DNA from: Bizionia sp. M204 | GTDB taxonomy: Bacteria > Bacteroidota > Bacteroidia > Flavobacteriales > Flavobacteriaceae | Direction: 5' to 3' | DNA: 64,000 bases | Assembly (NCBI RefSeq): GCF_023205095.1 | Contig: NZ_CP046242.1 | Span: forward strand, 2,965,001 to 3,029,000 | In this document: positions 18,764-27,610 of the stretch, in pieces | Position numbering within the stretch: position 1 is the first letter of the stretch | Layout of the letters: each line of letters opens with the position of its first letter | Notes under the pieces: generated by a model | The model's input: only the letters and a program-made list of their open reading frames with translations | The model's database searches: none | What the model was told of the DNA's origin: nothing | Program-made: the position numbers and the translations under genes

Positions 18764-20317
18764 ATGCAAGAAGTTGCAACAGATTTCGGAATTGAAAAAG
18801 CCCTAAAAGCATTAGGTGTTAAAGATATAAATGAAGGAACATCAACAGGTTCCAATAATTTTTCAAGTGGTGATGTTATTGAGAGTATTTCACCAGTTAA
18901 TGGAAAATTAATTGCCAAAGTTAAGACAACCACTAAAGCAGATTATGAAAAAGTGATGGATGCTGCAACAGCTGCTTTCCCAATTTGGAGAGCTATGCCA
19001 GCACCTCAACGTGGTGAAATAGTGCGTCAGTTTGGAAATAAATTACGTGAGTTAAAAGAGCCTTTAGGACGATTAGTATCTTTTGAAATGGGGAAATCAC
19101 TTCAAGAAGGTTACGGAGAAGTTCAAGAAATGATTGATATCTGCGATTTTGCCGTAGGATTATCTAGACAATTAAACGGACAGACAATGCCATCAGAACG
19201 CCCGGGTCATGTTATGCGCGAGCAATGGCATTCATTAGGTGTGGTTGGTATTATTTCAGCATTTAACTTCCCGGTGGCAGTTTGGGCTTGGAATACAGCT
19301 TTAGCTTGGGTTTGTGGTGATGTTTGTGTTTGGAAAGCTTCCGAAAAAACGCCGTTATGTTCTATAGCATGTCAAAATATTATTGCCAGTGTTTTAAAAG
19401 ATAATAATTTACCAGAAGGTATTTCTTGTATTATAAATGGTGATTATAAGGTTGGTGAAATGATGACTACGGACACACGTATTCCATTAATTTCAGCTAC
19501 AGGGTCTACACGAATGGGTAGAATTGTTGGTGTTACCGTTGCAGAACGTTTTGGAAAATCCTTATTAGAATTAGGTGGAAATAATGCCATTATTATTACA
19601 CCAACGGCAGATTTAAAAGTAGTAGTTCCAGGTGCGGTATTTGGCGCCGTAGGAACAGCTGGACAGCGTTGTACGTCTACACGTCGTTTAATTATCCATG
19701 AATCGGTTTATGATAAAGTAAGAGATGCTATTGTTGGTGCTTACAAACAATTAACTATTGGAAACCCGTTGGATGAAAAAAATCATATTGGACCATTAAT
19801 TGATAAAGATGCTGTAAACGCATACTTGTCAGCTATTGAAAGAGCCAAAGCAGAAGGCGGAACCGTTTTGGTTGAAGGTGGTGTTTTTGAAGGTGAAGGT
19901 TACGAAAGTGGCTGTTACGTAAAACCAGCTATTATTGAAGCTGAAAACCATTATGAAATTGTACAGCACGAAACATTTGCTCCTGTTCTTTATTTAATGA
20001 AATATTCAGGAGACGTAGAAAATGCTATTGACAAACAAAATGGTGTGGCACAAGGATTATCTTCAGCTATTATGACCAATGAAATGAAAGAAGCCGAGAA
20101 ATTCTTATCATTCGCAGGTTCAGATTGTGGTATTGCCAATGTAAACATTGGAACATCAGGTGCTGAAATTGGTGGTGCTTTTGGAGGAGAAAAGGAAACA
20201 GGTGGTGGACGTGAGTCTGGATCTGATGCTTGGAAGGTTTACATGCGACGTCAGACAAATACGATAAATTATTCTGATGAGTTACCATTAGCTCAAGGAA
20301 TTAAGTTCGATTTATAA
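18764..20317 (+). CDS. amaB: Aldehyde dehydrogenase, ALDH7/AmaB type
   Basis: This 517-aa NAD(P)-dependent dehydrogenase most resembles the alpha-aminoadipate semialdehyde (piperideine-6-carboxylate) dehydrogenases, ALDH7A1 in animals and AmaB in bacteria. The signatures are FNFPVAVWAWN, the catalytic Glu in LLELGGNNAI (about 268), the catalytic Cys in GTAGQRCTSTR (about 302) and the C-terminal ANVNIGTSGAEIGGAFGGE region. It would act in lysine degradation. The ATG at 18764 was chosen over a start 13 codons upstream, because that extension is poly-A-rich leader sequence and overlaps the promoter region. Confidence 0.9.
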   Translation: MQEVATDFGIEKALKALGVKDINEGTSTGSNNFSSGDVIESISPVNGKLIAKVKTTTKADYEKVMDAATAAFPIWRAMPAPQRGEIVRQFGNKLRELKEPLGRLVSFEMGKSLQEGYGEVQEMIDICDFAVGLSRQLNGQTMPSERPGHVMREQWHSLGVVGIISAFNFPVAVWAWNTALAWVCGDVCVWKASEKTPLCSIACQNIIASVLKDNNLPEGISCIINGDYKVGEMMTTDTRIPLISATGSTRMGRIVGVTVAERFGKSLLELGGNNAIIITPTADLKVVVPGAVFGAVGTAGQRCTSTRRLIIHESVYDKVRDAIVGAYKQLTIGNPLDEKNHIGPLIDKDAVNAYLSAIERAKAEGGTVLVEGGVFEGEGYESGCYVKPAIIEAENHYEIVQHETFAPVLYLMKYSGDVENAIDKQNGVAQGLSSAIMTNEMKEAEKFLSFAGSDCGIANVNIGTSGAEIGGAFGGEKETGGGRESGSDAWKVYMRRQTNTINYSDELPLAQGIKFDL

Positions 20318-20337
20318 GCGACTGACAACATAGAAAT

Positions 20338-20382
20338 TAAAAAACCGTTTTATTTCAGTTTAGAAATATAGCGGTTTTTTTA
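20338..20382. terminator. Intrinsic terminator after the ALDH gene
   Basis: Arms AAAACCG (20341-20347) and CGGTTTT (20372-20378) enclose an inner ATTTC/GAAAT stem, followed by a T-run. A-rich sequence on the left arm side lets it act in both directions. Confidence 0.75.
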
Positions 20383-20447
20383 TGTCGTTTAAATTCATAA
20401 GAAAATGATTATAATCGAGGAAGGTTCTATATCTGTATTGAGGGTGC

Positions 20448-20500
20448 CTAAAAAAACAAAAAGCCAAACCAAAAGTAAAATAACTTTTAATGAGGCTTTT
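20448..20500 (-). terminator. Terminator for the AlbA_2-domain gene
   Basis: Read on the minus strand, the hairpin pairs AAAAGCC (left) with GGCTTTT, with an inner AAAAGT/ACTTTT stem. It ends in TTTTTGTTTTTTT, a good U-tract. It lies about 120 bp beyond the stop of the minus-strand gene. Confidence 0.6.
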
Positions 20501-20618
20501 GTATGTTAGTTGATTAATAGCAAGACAAATGTAGATAAAATAGGATATGTACATTTCAAGAAATACATAACTGGTGGAAAATAATTTATTTTTGGTATGT
20601 ATTTATGTGTAATTAACA

Positions 20619-21749
20619 TTAATCATATTGTACTTTTCTTAAAATGCGCATTGTTTGTTTATAGAGTATGTATATTTCAGGATAATTTTTCAATAGTAAT
20701 TTCGCGTCAATAAGTTTATTAATGGCTTCTTCAAAGCCATTTAAGTAGCAAATTAAATATGTGGCTGGTACATTTTTTAAATCAATGAGCTCACGTTCCG
20801 ATAATACGTGATTACTGGTTACTTTTTCTAGAAGTGCATTATTAGCGTTATAAATATGGTGCAATACTTTTTTATTGTATTGTGGAGGTTCAAAAACAAG
20901 TGTACTATTAATATTGTATTTTCCATGCTCGGAAAAGTGAATACTTGTTTCTTCCAACGGATAATACCGAAAGGCTTTTTGCAATCCTAAATTAATGTAC
21001 TCTATAATTTTAAAGGAATCTTCGGTAAAGGATATGGAAACTTCATCCAGAGCTGAATAAAATAATCGCACTTGCTCATTAATAAGCTCAATATCTACAC
21101 GCGAATAAAAGGTTTCATTTTTTACTGTTTTTTTCTGTCCGGCCCAACAGACAACAAAATACTCTTTAAAAACTTTGTATTGTGGTTCATAATCTTTTCG
21201 AGATTTCATAAAATCGAAAACACCGTCCAAAGTATGAGATATATTGTTTTGAGAATGTGCTTCAATGGCTTGAACAATTTCGGAGTTGTTATCGGTAATG
21301 TCAATATCAAACACTTTGGGCATGCTTATGCTACCATCTCTAAAAAACACGGCGCCGCCATAATACTTCCAAATGTTTTTACGGAGGGAGGTTATCTTAC
21401 CAGTGCCTCTAATAGTTACAAGCCCTACAACTTTATCTTCTGGCAAATGCGGAAATGAAATATTCTCATATTGAACTATTGGCGGATTGGTTAAGTAGGC
21501 ATTGATGAGGTTTTGTATTTTACTGTCATCAAAAAAATCGACACCTATAATCTGGCTATCTTCATCTTCAACTCCAATTACAATATAGGAGTTGTTTTTA
21601 GGGTTGCTATTGGAAAGTGCGCAAACATGCTTTAAAAATTTAGCTTTACCTTCTTTGAGGCTAATATCTATTTGACGCTTTTTATCATAGAAACTGTTCT
21701 CATCATTATGAGCTAGTAAGTTTTTTATGAGGAGGCGTTTGTTAATCAT
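20619..21749 (-). CDS. AlbA_2 (Schlafen-type) putative DNA-binding domain protein
   Basis: The N-terminal third of this 376-aa protein matches the AlbA_2 fold: NSYIVIGVEDEDSQIIGVDFF (shortened here as the IGVEDEDSQIIGVDF core) followed by a helix and LVTIRGTGKITSLR. In many AlbA_2 proteins the core is followed by an ATPase-like module, not apparent here. The C-terminal part is helical and unrecognised. It has no signal peptide. Similar proteins are often named ATP-binding or transcriptional regulator without experimental support. It stands alone, 80 bp from the SDR upstream on the same strand. Confidence 0.65.
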   Translation of the reverse strand: MINKRLLIKNLLAHNDENSFYDKKRQIDISLKEGKAKFLKHVCALSNSNPKNNSYIVIGVEDEDSQIIGVDFFDDSKIQNLINAYLTNPPIVQYENISFPHLPEDKVVGLVTIRGTGKITSLRKNIWKYYGGAVFFRDGSISMPKVFDIDITDNNSEIVQAIEAHSQNNISHTLDGVFDFMKSRKDYEPQYKVFKEYFVVCWAGQKKTVKNETFYSRVDIELINEQVRLFYSALDEVSISFTEDSFKIIEYINLGLQKAFRYYPLEETSIHFSEHGKYNINSTLVFEPPQYNKKVLHHIYNANNALLEKVTSNHVLSERELIDLKNVPATYLICYLNGFEEAINKLIDAKLLLKNYPEIYILYKQTMRILRKVQYD

Positions 21750-21828
21750 GCTTAATTCCCACGAAAGTGAGAATCTTTTTTAATTTGTTTTCAATAAAAA
21801 ATAATAATAGAAAATAAATAATCAAGAA

Positions 21829-22584
21829 TTATAAATCTTTCTTTACAATTGTACTACTAGCTTGAGCGGATGGAAACACCAATAAATCGGCAATGTTTAC
21901 ATGAGTTGGTCTGCTAATGGTAAAATAAATAATCTCTGCAACATCTTCAGGTTGCAGCGCTTTGTATCCTGTATAAACGGAATTTGCTTGTTCTCCACCT
22001 TTAAAACGAACTTGAGAAAATTCAGTTTCTACCAAGCCTGGATTAATGGCACTAACCTTAATGCCATGGGGATTTAAATCTATTCGCATACCTTCTGTAA
22101 TAGCCAAAACCGCATGTTTCGTGGCACAATAAATATTTCCTTTTGGGTAAACTTCCTTTCCAGCTGATGAACCGATATTAATAATGTGTCCAGATGTTCG
22201 TTCAATCATTTGAGGCATGATTAGCTTGCTTACATAGAGCAACCCTTTTACATTAATATCCATCATAGCATCCCAATCATCGGTATTTCCGTCTTGAATA
22301 GTATCCAAACCATGGGCATTTCCTGCGTTGTTAATTAAAATGTCAATCTGTTTGAATTCAGCGGGCAAGCTTTCAAAAGCGGTTCGTGCAGCTTCAAGGT
22401 CACGCACATCAAAATTTAAGGCATAAACTTCCGTTTGTTTTTGGAGCACACTTTTTATGGTGTCCAAACGGTCTTGGCGTCTGCCACATAAAATAAGGTG
22501 AATGCCGTGTTTTGCAAATTCGTGAGCAGTGGCACGACCAATTCCGCTTGTTGCGCCTGTTATTAGAGCTGTTTTGTGTGTCAT
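21829..22584 (-). CDS. SDR family NADP-dependent oxidoreductase (YdfG-like)
   Basis: This 251-aa classical short-chain dehydrogenase has the cofactor loop GATSGIGRA (10-18), LCGRRQDRL suggesting NADP preference, the NNAG motif, and the catalytic Ser-Tyr-Lys set around IGSSAGKE and YCATKHAV. It resembles the YdfG group, which oxidises or reduces 3-hydroxy acids and serine-type substrates. The true substrate is unknown. It lies between the AlbA_2 gene and the divergent Bat operon. Confidence 0.85.
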   Translation of the reverse strand: MTHKTALITGATSGIGRATAHEFAKHGIHLILCGRRQDRLDTIKSVLQKQTEVYALNFDVRDLEAARTAFESLPAEFKQIDILINNAGNAHGLDTIQDGNTDDWDAMMDINVKGLLYVSKLIMPQMIERTSGHIINIGSSAGKEVYPKGNIYCATKHAVLAITEGMRIDLNPHGIKVSAINPGLVETEFSQVRFKGGEQANSVYTGYKALQPEDVAEIIYFTISRPTHVNIADLLVFPSAQASSTIVKKDL

Positions 22585-22896
22585 TTATATATTATATTTT
22601 TCTGATAGTTTATTAGGAGTAATAAACACCTGTGAAATTACAAAAAAATTAAAACGATACTTCTAAATAGCTATTGGTTTTTAATTGTATTATCCCTGTT
22701 AATTAAATTGTGATTTCATGAAATTTAAACAGTTTTATATTTGAATTTGAAAAGAAATCGTTAAATTTTTAATAATTCACTTATAAAAAACACATTAATT
22801 TTTAACCAATTATTAACAGCATGAAAGCAAAAATTTTAACAATTTAGCACTCTTAAAGAAACCCACTGTTTTCGGGTGTTTTAAATTAAAAAAAGA
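22585..22896. other. Divergent intergenic region upstream of the Bat operon
   Basis: This 312-bp, very AT-rich spacer separates the SDR from the MoxR gene. A consensus -7 match TATATTTG (22736-22743) faces the Bat operon, with a TTG at 22708-22710; the 25-bp spacing is longer than usual and the leader would be about 145 nt. No RNA gene or ORF is supported. Confidence 0.4.
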
Positions 22897-23898
22897 ATGG
22901 AAGAAACGCGTACAATTGACATTGCGTCTATTAACGAGAAAATTGAAAAAGAAAGTGCTTTTATAGAATTACTAATGTTTGAAATGAACAAAGTAATAGT
23001 TGGGCAAAAACACATGCTCGAACGTTTACTGATTGGTTTGTTAGGACAGGGTCATATTTTATTAGAAGGTGTACCTGGTTTAGCAAAAACATTAGCTATT
23101 AACACACTGTCTCAAGCTGTTCATGGCTCCTTTAGTAGAATCCAGTTTACACCAGATTTGTTACCTGCAGATGTTGTTGGTACACTAATTTACAACATGA
23201 AGGAAAATGATTTCAAGATAAAAAAAGGACCCATCTTTGCCAATTTTGTGTTAGCCGATGAAATTAACCGTGCACCTGCAAAAGTGCAATCGGCTTTATT
23301 AGAAGCCATGCAGGAAAAGCAAGTTACTATTGGTGATGAAACCTTTGTTTTAGACAAACCATTTTTAGTAATGGCAACTATGAACCCGGTTGAGCAAGAA
23401 GGAACCTATCCGCTACCAGAAGCACAAGTGGACCGTTTTATGTTGAAAGCAGTCATCGATTATCCAAAAATTGAAGACGAACAACTCATTATGAGGTCAA
23501 ACCTTAAAGGTGCTTTTGATAAAGTAAATCCTGTTGTTACAGTAGATCAAATTATACAAGCTCAAAAAGCAGTTCGCGAGGTTTATATGGATGAAAAGAT
23601 TGAAAAATATATTCTCGATATTATTTTCGCAACGCGTTACCCAGAAAAATATAAGTTGGCAGAATTAAAACCACTTATTTCTTTTGGAGCTTCTCCACGT
23701 GGTAGTATTAACTTGGCAACAGCTGCAAAATGCTATGCGTTTATCAAGCGTCGTGGTTATGTAATCCCGGAAGATGTTCGTGCCGTAATTTATGATGTAT
23801 TGCGCCACAGAATTGGAATTACTTACGAAGCGGAAGCAGAAAACGTAACCTCGGAAGATATTATTAGCAAAATTGTAAATGAGATTGAAGTACCGTAA
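22897..23898 (+). CDS. MoxR family AAA+ ATPase
   Basis: This 333-aa AAA+ ATPase is the first gene of the Bat operon. Walker A is GVPGLAKT (58-65), Walker B is in LADEINRAP, and the sensor segment MATMNPVEQEGTYPLPEAQ follows. MoxR proteins are thought to be chaperones that act with von Willebrand A domain proteins, here BatA and BatB, probably for assembly of membrane or periplasmic complexes. The next gene is DUF58, the usual partner. The 103-bp gap after it holds an inverted repeat. Confidence 0.93.
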   Translation: MEETRTIDIASINEKIEKESAFIELLMFEMNKVIVGQKHMLERLLIGLLGQGHILLEGVPGLAKTLAINTLSQAVHGSFSRIQFTPDLLPADVVGTLIYNMKENDFKIKKGPIFANFVLADEINRAPAKVQSALLEAMQEKQVTIGDETFVLDKPFLVMATMNPVEQEGTYPLPEAQVDRFMLKAVIDYPKIEDEQLIMRSNLKGAFDKVNPVVTVDQIIQAQKAVREVYMDEKIEKYILDIIFATRYPEKYKLAELKPLISFGASPRGSINLATAAKCYAFIKRRGYVIPEDVRAVIYDVLRHRIGITYEAEAENVTSEDIISKIVNEIEVP

Positions 23899-23905
23899 AA
23901 TGAGT

Positions 23906-23996
23906 TTTTAGTATTCAGTTGCAGTAAACAGTTAAAAGGTTTGCTGGAATATGAATACAAGAAAAGCTTAAAACTGCGACTGAACACTGTTTACTG
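23906..23996. repeat. Imperfect palindromic repeat in the Bat operon
   Basis: CAGTAAACAGT (23922-23932) is the exact reverse complement of ACTGTTTACTG (23986-23996). Near them, CAGTTGCAGT (23917-23926) pairs with ACTGCGACTG (23973-23982) with one mismatch. The arrangement looks like a REP-type intergenic element inserted between the MoxR and DUF58 genes. Confidence 0.6.
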
Positions 23997-24001
23997 AAGC
24001 G

Positions 24002-24868
24002 ATGGATACAAAAGAATTACTAAAAAAAGTACGAAAAATAGAGATTAAGACACGCAGGTTGTCTGATCATATTTTTGGAGGTGAATACCATTCCACCTTC
24101 AAAGGTCGTGGGATGACTTTTAGTGAAGTGCGTCAGTATCAATATGGCGATGATGTTCGAAATATAGACTGGAATGTTACCGCCAGAACCAACGAACCAC
24201 ACATAAAAGTTTTTGAAGAGGAACGTGAACTAACCATGATGTTAATGGTAGATGTTTCAGGTTCTGAATTTTTTGGAACAGATTCTCAATTTAAAAATGA
24301 GATAGTTACTGAAATTGCTGCAACATTGGCATTTTCGGCTACTCAAAATAATGATAAAATCGGTCTGATTTTATTTTCAGATGCTATTGAACTTTATATT
24401 CCACCTAAAAAAGGACGCTCGCATGTGTTGCGAATTATCCGTGAGCTCATCGAGTTTAAACCACTAAGTCAGAAAACCGATATAGCAGAAGCTTTGAAGT
24501 TTTTATCGAATGTTATGAAACGGAAAGCCATTGTTTTTATGTTGTCAGATTTTATGGCAGACGATTATCGTCATAATTTAAAAATTGCTGCTGGACGTCA
24601 TGATATTTCTGGAATTCGTGTGTATGACAGGCATGAAGAAAACATACCAAATTTAGGAATGGTCCAAATGCAAGACCAAGAAACAGGTAAAAGTATGTTG
24701 GTAAATACGGCATCAAAACGTGTGCGCTTAGCTTACAGCAAACATTATAATGACCGTGTTACTTATTTTAAAGAAAGTTTTTCCAAATCAGGAGCAGGTG
24801 TTATTGATTGCCGTGTGGATGAAAGTTATGTTAAAAAATTATTAGGCTATTTCAAGCAAAGAAGCTAA
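24002..24868 (+). CDS. DUF58 domain-containing protein
   Basis: This 288-aa protein carries the DUF58 signature FSEVRQYQYGDDVRNIDW (about residues 39-56) followed by a VWA-like domain with MLMVDVSGSEFFG, a MIDAS-type DxSGS motif. DUF58 proteins accompany MoxR ATPases throughout bacteria and are likely partners in the same complex. There is no signal peptide or membrane segment. The next gene starts 15 bp after the stop. Confidence 0.9.
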   Translation: MDTKELLKKVRKIEIKTRRLSDHIFGGEYHSTFKGRGMTFSEVRQYQYGDDVRNIDWNVTARTNEPHIKVFEEERELTMMLMVDVSGSEFFGTDSQFKNEIVTEIAATLAFSATQNNDKIGLILFSDAIELYIPPKKGRSHVLRIIRELIEFKPLSQKTDIAEALKFLSNVMKRKAIVFMLSDFMADDYRHNLKIAAGRHDISGIRVYDRHEENIPNLGMVQMQDQETGKSMLVNTASKRVRLAYSKHYNDRVTYFKESFSKSGAGVIDCRVDESYVKKLLGYFKQRS

Positions 24869-24883
24869 TTGATATTACAATTT

Positions 24884-26548
24884 ATGAATCCATATTTATA
24901 CTATAAGAAACATACATCTTCCGTTTTTGGTTTACCACTTGCGGTTCTGTTTTCTTGTATGTTTTTTCTTTTTTCGGCAGTTTCTGTAGCACAAGTAAAA
25001 TCGGCTACCGATGTTTCTGAAATTAAAATTGGTGAGCAAATTACTTTTCAAATAGAAGTAGAAACAGATAGTACGGATTTAGTTGTTTTTCCGGAAGGCG
25101 CTACATTTTTACCTTTAGAAGTTATTGAAACCTACGACATTGATACTACTAAAAATGCAGACAAATTCAATCTGATTAAAAAGTACGGATTAACCCAATT
25201 CGATTCTGGATCGTATACCATTCCGAGGCAAAAAATTATAATAAACGATAAAACGCTTTTTACGGATTCGCTTAAAGTTATGGTGAATCCAGTCATTGTT
25301 GATACGCTCAAACAGGGCTTATACACTATTAAGCCTATTATTTCAGTAGAAAAAAGCAGCAGCAACTGGTGGAAAACCCTACTTATTATTTTATTAGCTA
25401 TTGCTTTAGTAGCAGCTTTATTATATTGGTTTCTTTGGCGTAAAAAACCACTAACTGAAGAAGAGAAAATAGCGTTGTTACCTCCTTATGATCGCGCTAA
25501 ATTAGCTTTAAAACAATTAGATGAGCATCGGTATTTGGAAGAAGAAGCCTATAAAGAATACTATTCTGAATTAACCCTAGCCATCCGTCGTTATTTAGAT
25601 GAAAAGGTCTATGATCACGCTTTAGAAAGTACCACCGATGAGCTTATTTCCCGTTTACGATTATTAAAAGACGGCAATCAAATTGATTTAAGTCTGGAAA
25701 CCATTAAAAATCTAGAAAGTATTTTTAAACGTGCCGATTTAGTAAAATTCGCCAAATCAGCACCAGATAAAGAATTAGCTAAATTTGATAGAAAAACAAT
25801 TGATGAAGAAATTGATCACGTAAAAGAAGTTTTACCAGAACCTACTGAAGAAGAAAAACTTTTAGACGAACAATATAAGGAAGCCCAAGCACGCAAAAAG
25901 AAACGCCGAAAAGTAATTATTTCAACTTTGGTGGTTGTTGGTTTATTAATAGCCACCTTCATAGGTTTTGGCTTAAAATATGGTTTCAATTACGTAAAAG
26001 ACACCTTACTTGGAAATAATAGTTTGGAATTATTGGAAGGTAATTGGGTACGCAGTGATTATGGTTTTCCTCCTATTATTATTTCAACGCCTGAAGTTTT
26101 AAAACGTATACAATTAGATTCTACCCAAAGTGAAAACACGCAAGTAGACTATACCACATTTAATTATGGCAGTTTAGGGAGCAACTTAAATATCACATTA
26201 AATACAGCTGTTTTAAAGAATCAGAAACCTGAAGACTCTATTAATTTAGTAGCTGTTGCAGAAAAAGCCATTCAAGATTTGGAACGTAAAGGCGTTACTA
26301 ACATTATTGTAAAAAACGAAAAGTTTGTAACACCTAATAATGCGGAAGGATTAAAAACCTTTGGTTATGCAAACTTTCCAATTGGTACTTCAGATTCTTT
26401 TGTGGAAGGGGAATATATATTGCTGCATTTTACAACACAGAATATCATTCAGCAAATTATTATTATATGGCAAAAAGATGATGAATATGCCGCTGAAATG
26501 GTGGCGCGTATAGAAAATTCCGTTGAACTAAAACCAACAGCAGAATGA
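24884..26548 (+). CDS. BatD-like membrane protein of the Bat operon
   Basis: This 554-aa protein has a signal-like N-terminus (LPLAVLFSCMFFLFSAVSVAQ), a beta-rich periplasmic domain of about 140 residues similar in style to BatD, and membrane segments near 173-192 and 345-365. A charged cytoplasmic stretch with PPYDRAKLALKQLDEHRYLEEE lies between them. The final domain begins LELLEGNWVRSDYG and is unrecognised. The ATG at 24884 was preferred over a TTG at 24869. It ends with an ATGA overlap on batA. It is a standard but unnamed member of flavobacterial Bat loci, as I recall. Confidence 0.7.
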   Translation: MNPYLYYKKHTSSVFGLPLAVLFSCMFFLFSAVSVAQVKSATDVSEIKIGEQITFQIEVETDSTDLVVFPEGATFLPLEVIETYDIDTTKNADKFNLIKKYGLTQFDSGSYTIPRQKIIINDKTLFTDSLKVMVNPVIVDTLKQGLYTIKPIISVEKSSSNWWKTLLIILLAIALVAALLYWFLWRKKPLTEEEKIALLPPYDRAKLALKQLDEHRYLEEEAYKEYYSELTLAIRRYLDEKVYDHALESTTDELISRLRLLKDGNQIDLSLETIKNLESIFKRADLVKFAKSAPDKELAKFDRKTIDEEIDHVKEVLPEPTEEEKLLDEQYKEAQARKKKRRKVIISTLVVVGLLIATFIGFGLKYGFNYVKDTLLGNNSLELLEGNWVRSDYGFPPIIISTPEVLKRIQLDSTQSENTQVDYTTFNYGSLGSNLNITLNTAVLKNQKPEDSINLVAVAEKAIQDLERKGVTNIIVKNEKFVTPNNAEGLKTFGYANFPIGTSDSFVEGEYILLHFTTQNIIQQIIIIWQKDDEYAAEMVARIENSVELKPTAE

Positions 26549-27555
26549 TGATGTTTGAAGGAGTCGATTTTTTAGATAAACAGTTTTTTTGGCTATTGTT
26601 GCTTATTCCAATTGCCATAGTTTGGTATGTCATAAAACATAATAAACAAACGGCTGAATTAAAAATATCCAGCATAAAAGGCTTTCAGGCAACACCATCT
26701 ATTTTGCCAAAATTCAGACATCTATTATTTGTACTGCGTATGTTGGCATTGGCCGCTTTAATTACAGCATTAGCCCGACCACGTTCGGTAGATGTCAGTA
26801 CAAAAACGAAAACCACACGCGGTATTGATATTGTTATGGCTATTGATGTATCTGCGAGTATGTTGGCAAAAGATTTAAAACCAAATCGGTTAGAAGCTCT
26901 AAAAGAAGTGGCTGCCGAATTTATTCAGGGCAGACCAAATGACCGAATCGGCTTGGTAGAATATGCAGGCGAAAGTTATACCAAAACACCAATTACTAGT
27001 GATAAAGCTATAGTATTACGCTCCTTGAAAAGCATAGAATACAATACCATTATAGAAGGCGGAACAGCCATTGGTATGGGTTTAGCAACAGCCGTAAACC
27101 GTTTAAAAGATAGTAAAGCCATCAGTAAAGTCATCATTTTATTAACCGATGGTGTCAATAATTCTGGATTTATAGATCCTAAAATTGCGAGCGAATTAGC
27201 CGTTGAATTTGGTATAAAAACCTATACTATTGGTATAGGAACAAATGGCATGGCTTTATCTCCAGTTCGGATGTTGTCCAATGGACAATTTCAGTATGGT
27301 CGTGTGCAAGTAGAAATTGATGAGGTCTTACTTCAGCAAATAGCCGATGATACAGGAGGAAAGTACTTCCGTGCCACCGATAATGAGAAGTTAAGTGCCA
27401 TTTATGACGAGATTAATAAGTTAGAAAAAACAGAAGTAGAAGAGTTTAAATTTTATAATTATCAAGAACTGTTTAGGCCATTAGTGTTTTTAGCGGGTAT
27501 TTTACTCTTGTTAGAAGTATTATTGCGGATTACTATTTTTAGGAGTTTTGTTTAA
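26545..27555 (+). CDS. batA: BatA, VWA domain membrane protein
   Basis: This 336-aa protein has N-terminal membrane segments (about 14-30 and 60-77), a VWA domain with the MIDAS motif DVSAS beginning at D101 and LLTDGVNN, and a C-terminal membrane segment (about 310-330). Bat proteins were named for Bacteroides aerotolerance. They are thought to form an inner-membrane complex with MoxR. Three consecutive ATG-like codons at the start leave the exact start uncertain by one or two codons; the first overlaps the previous stop. Confidence 0.9.
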   Translation: MMMFEGVDFLDKQFFWLLLLIPIAIVWYVIKHNKQTAELKISSIKGFQATPSILPKFRHLLFVLRMLALAALITALARPRSVDVSTKTKTTRGIDIVMAIDVSASMLAKDLKPNRLEALKEVAAEFIQGRPNDRIGLVEYAGESYTKTPITSDKAIVLRSLKSIEYNTIIEGGTAIGMGLATAVNRLKDSKAISKVIILLTDGVNNSGFIDPKIASELAVEFGIKTYTIGIGTNGMALSPVRMLSNGQFQYGRVQVEIDEVLLQQIADDTGGKYFRATDNEKLSAIYDEINKLEKTEVEEFKFYNYQELFRPLVFLAGILLLLEVLLRITIFRSFV

Positions 27556-27610
27556 ATTAAACGTAGTAAGAATAAATATTAAAAGATTCCCATTTTAAGG
27601 GAAATAAAAT

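Larger units (their letters stand above)
20318..20618. other. Intergenic region between ALDH and AlbA_2 genes
   Basis: This 301-bp spacer separates convergent genes. It holds the ALDH terminator (20338-20382) and a second hairpin facing the minus-strand gene (20448-20500). A 34-codon plus-strand frame from about 20405 overlaps the second hairpin and is not supported as a gene. The rest is AT-rich without recognised signals. Confidence 0.6.

Noticed and set aside
20405-20509. 34-codon plus-strand ORF in the ALDH spacer
   Set aside because: It overlaps the minus-strand terminator hairpin and has no recognisable protein feature.
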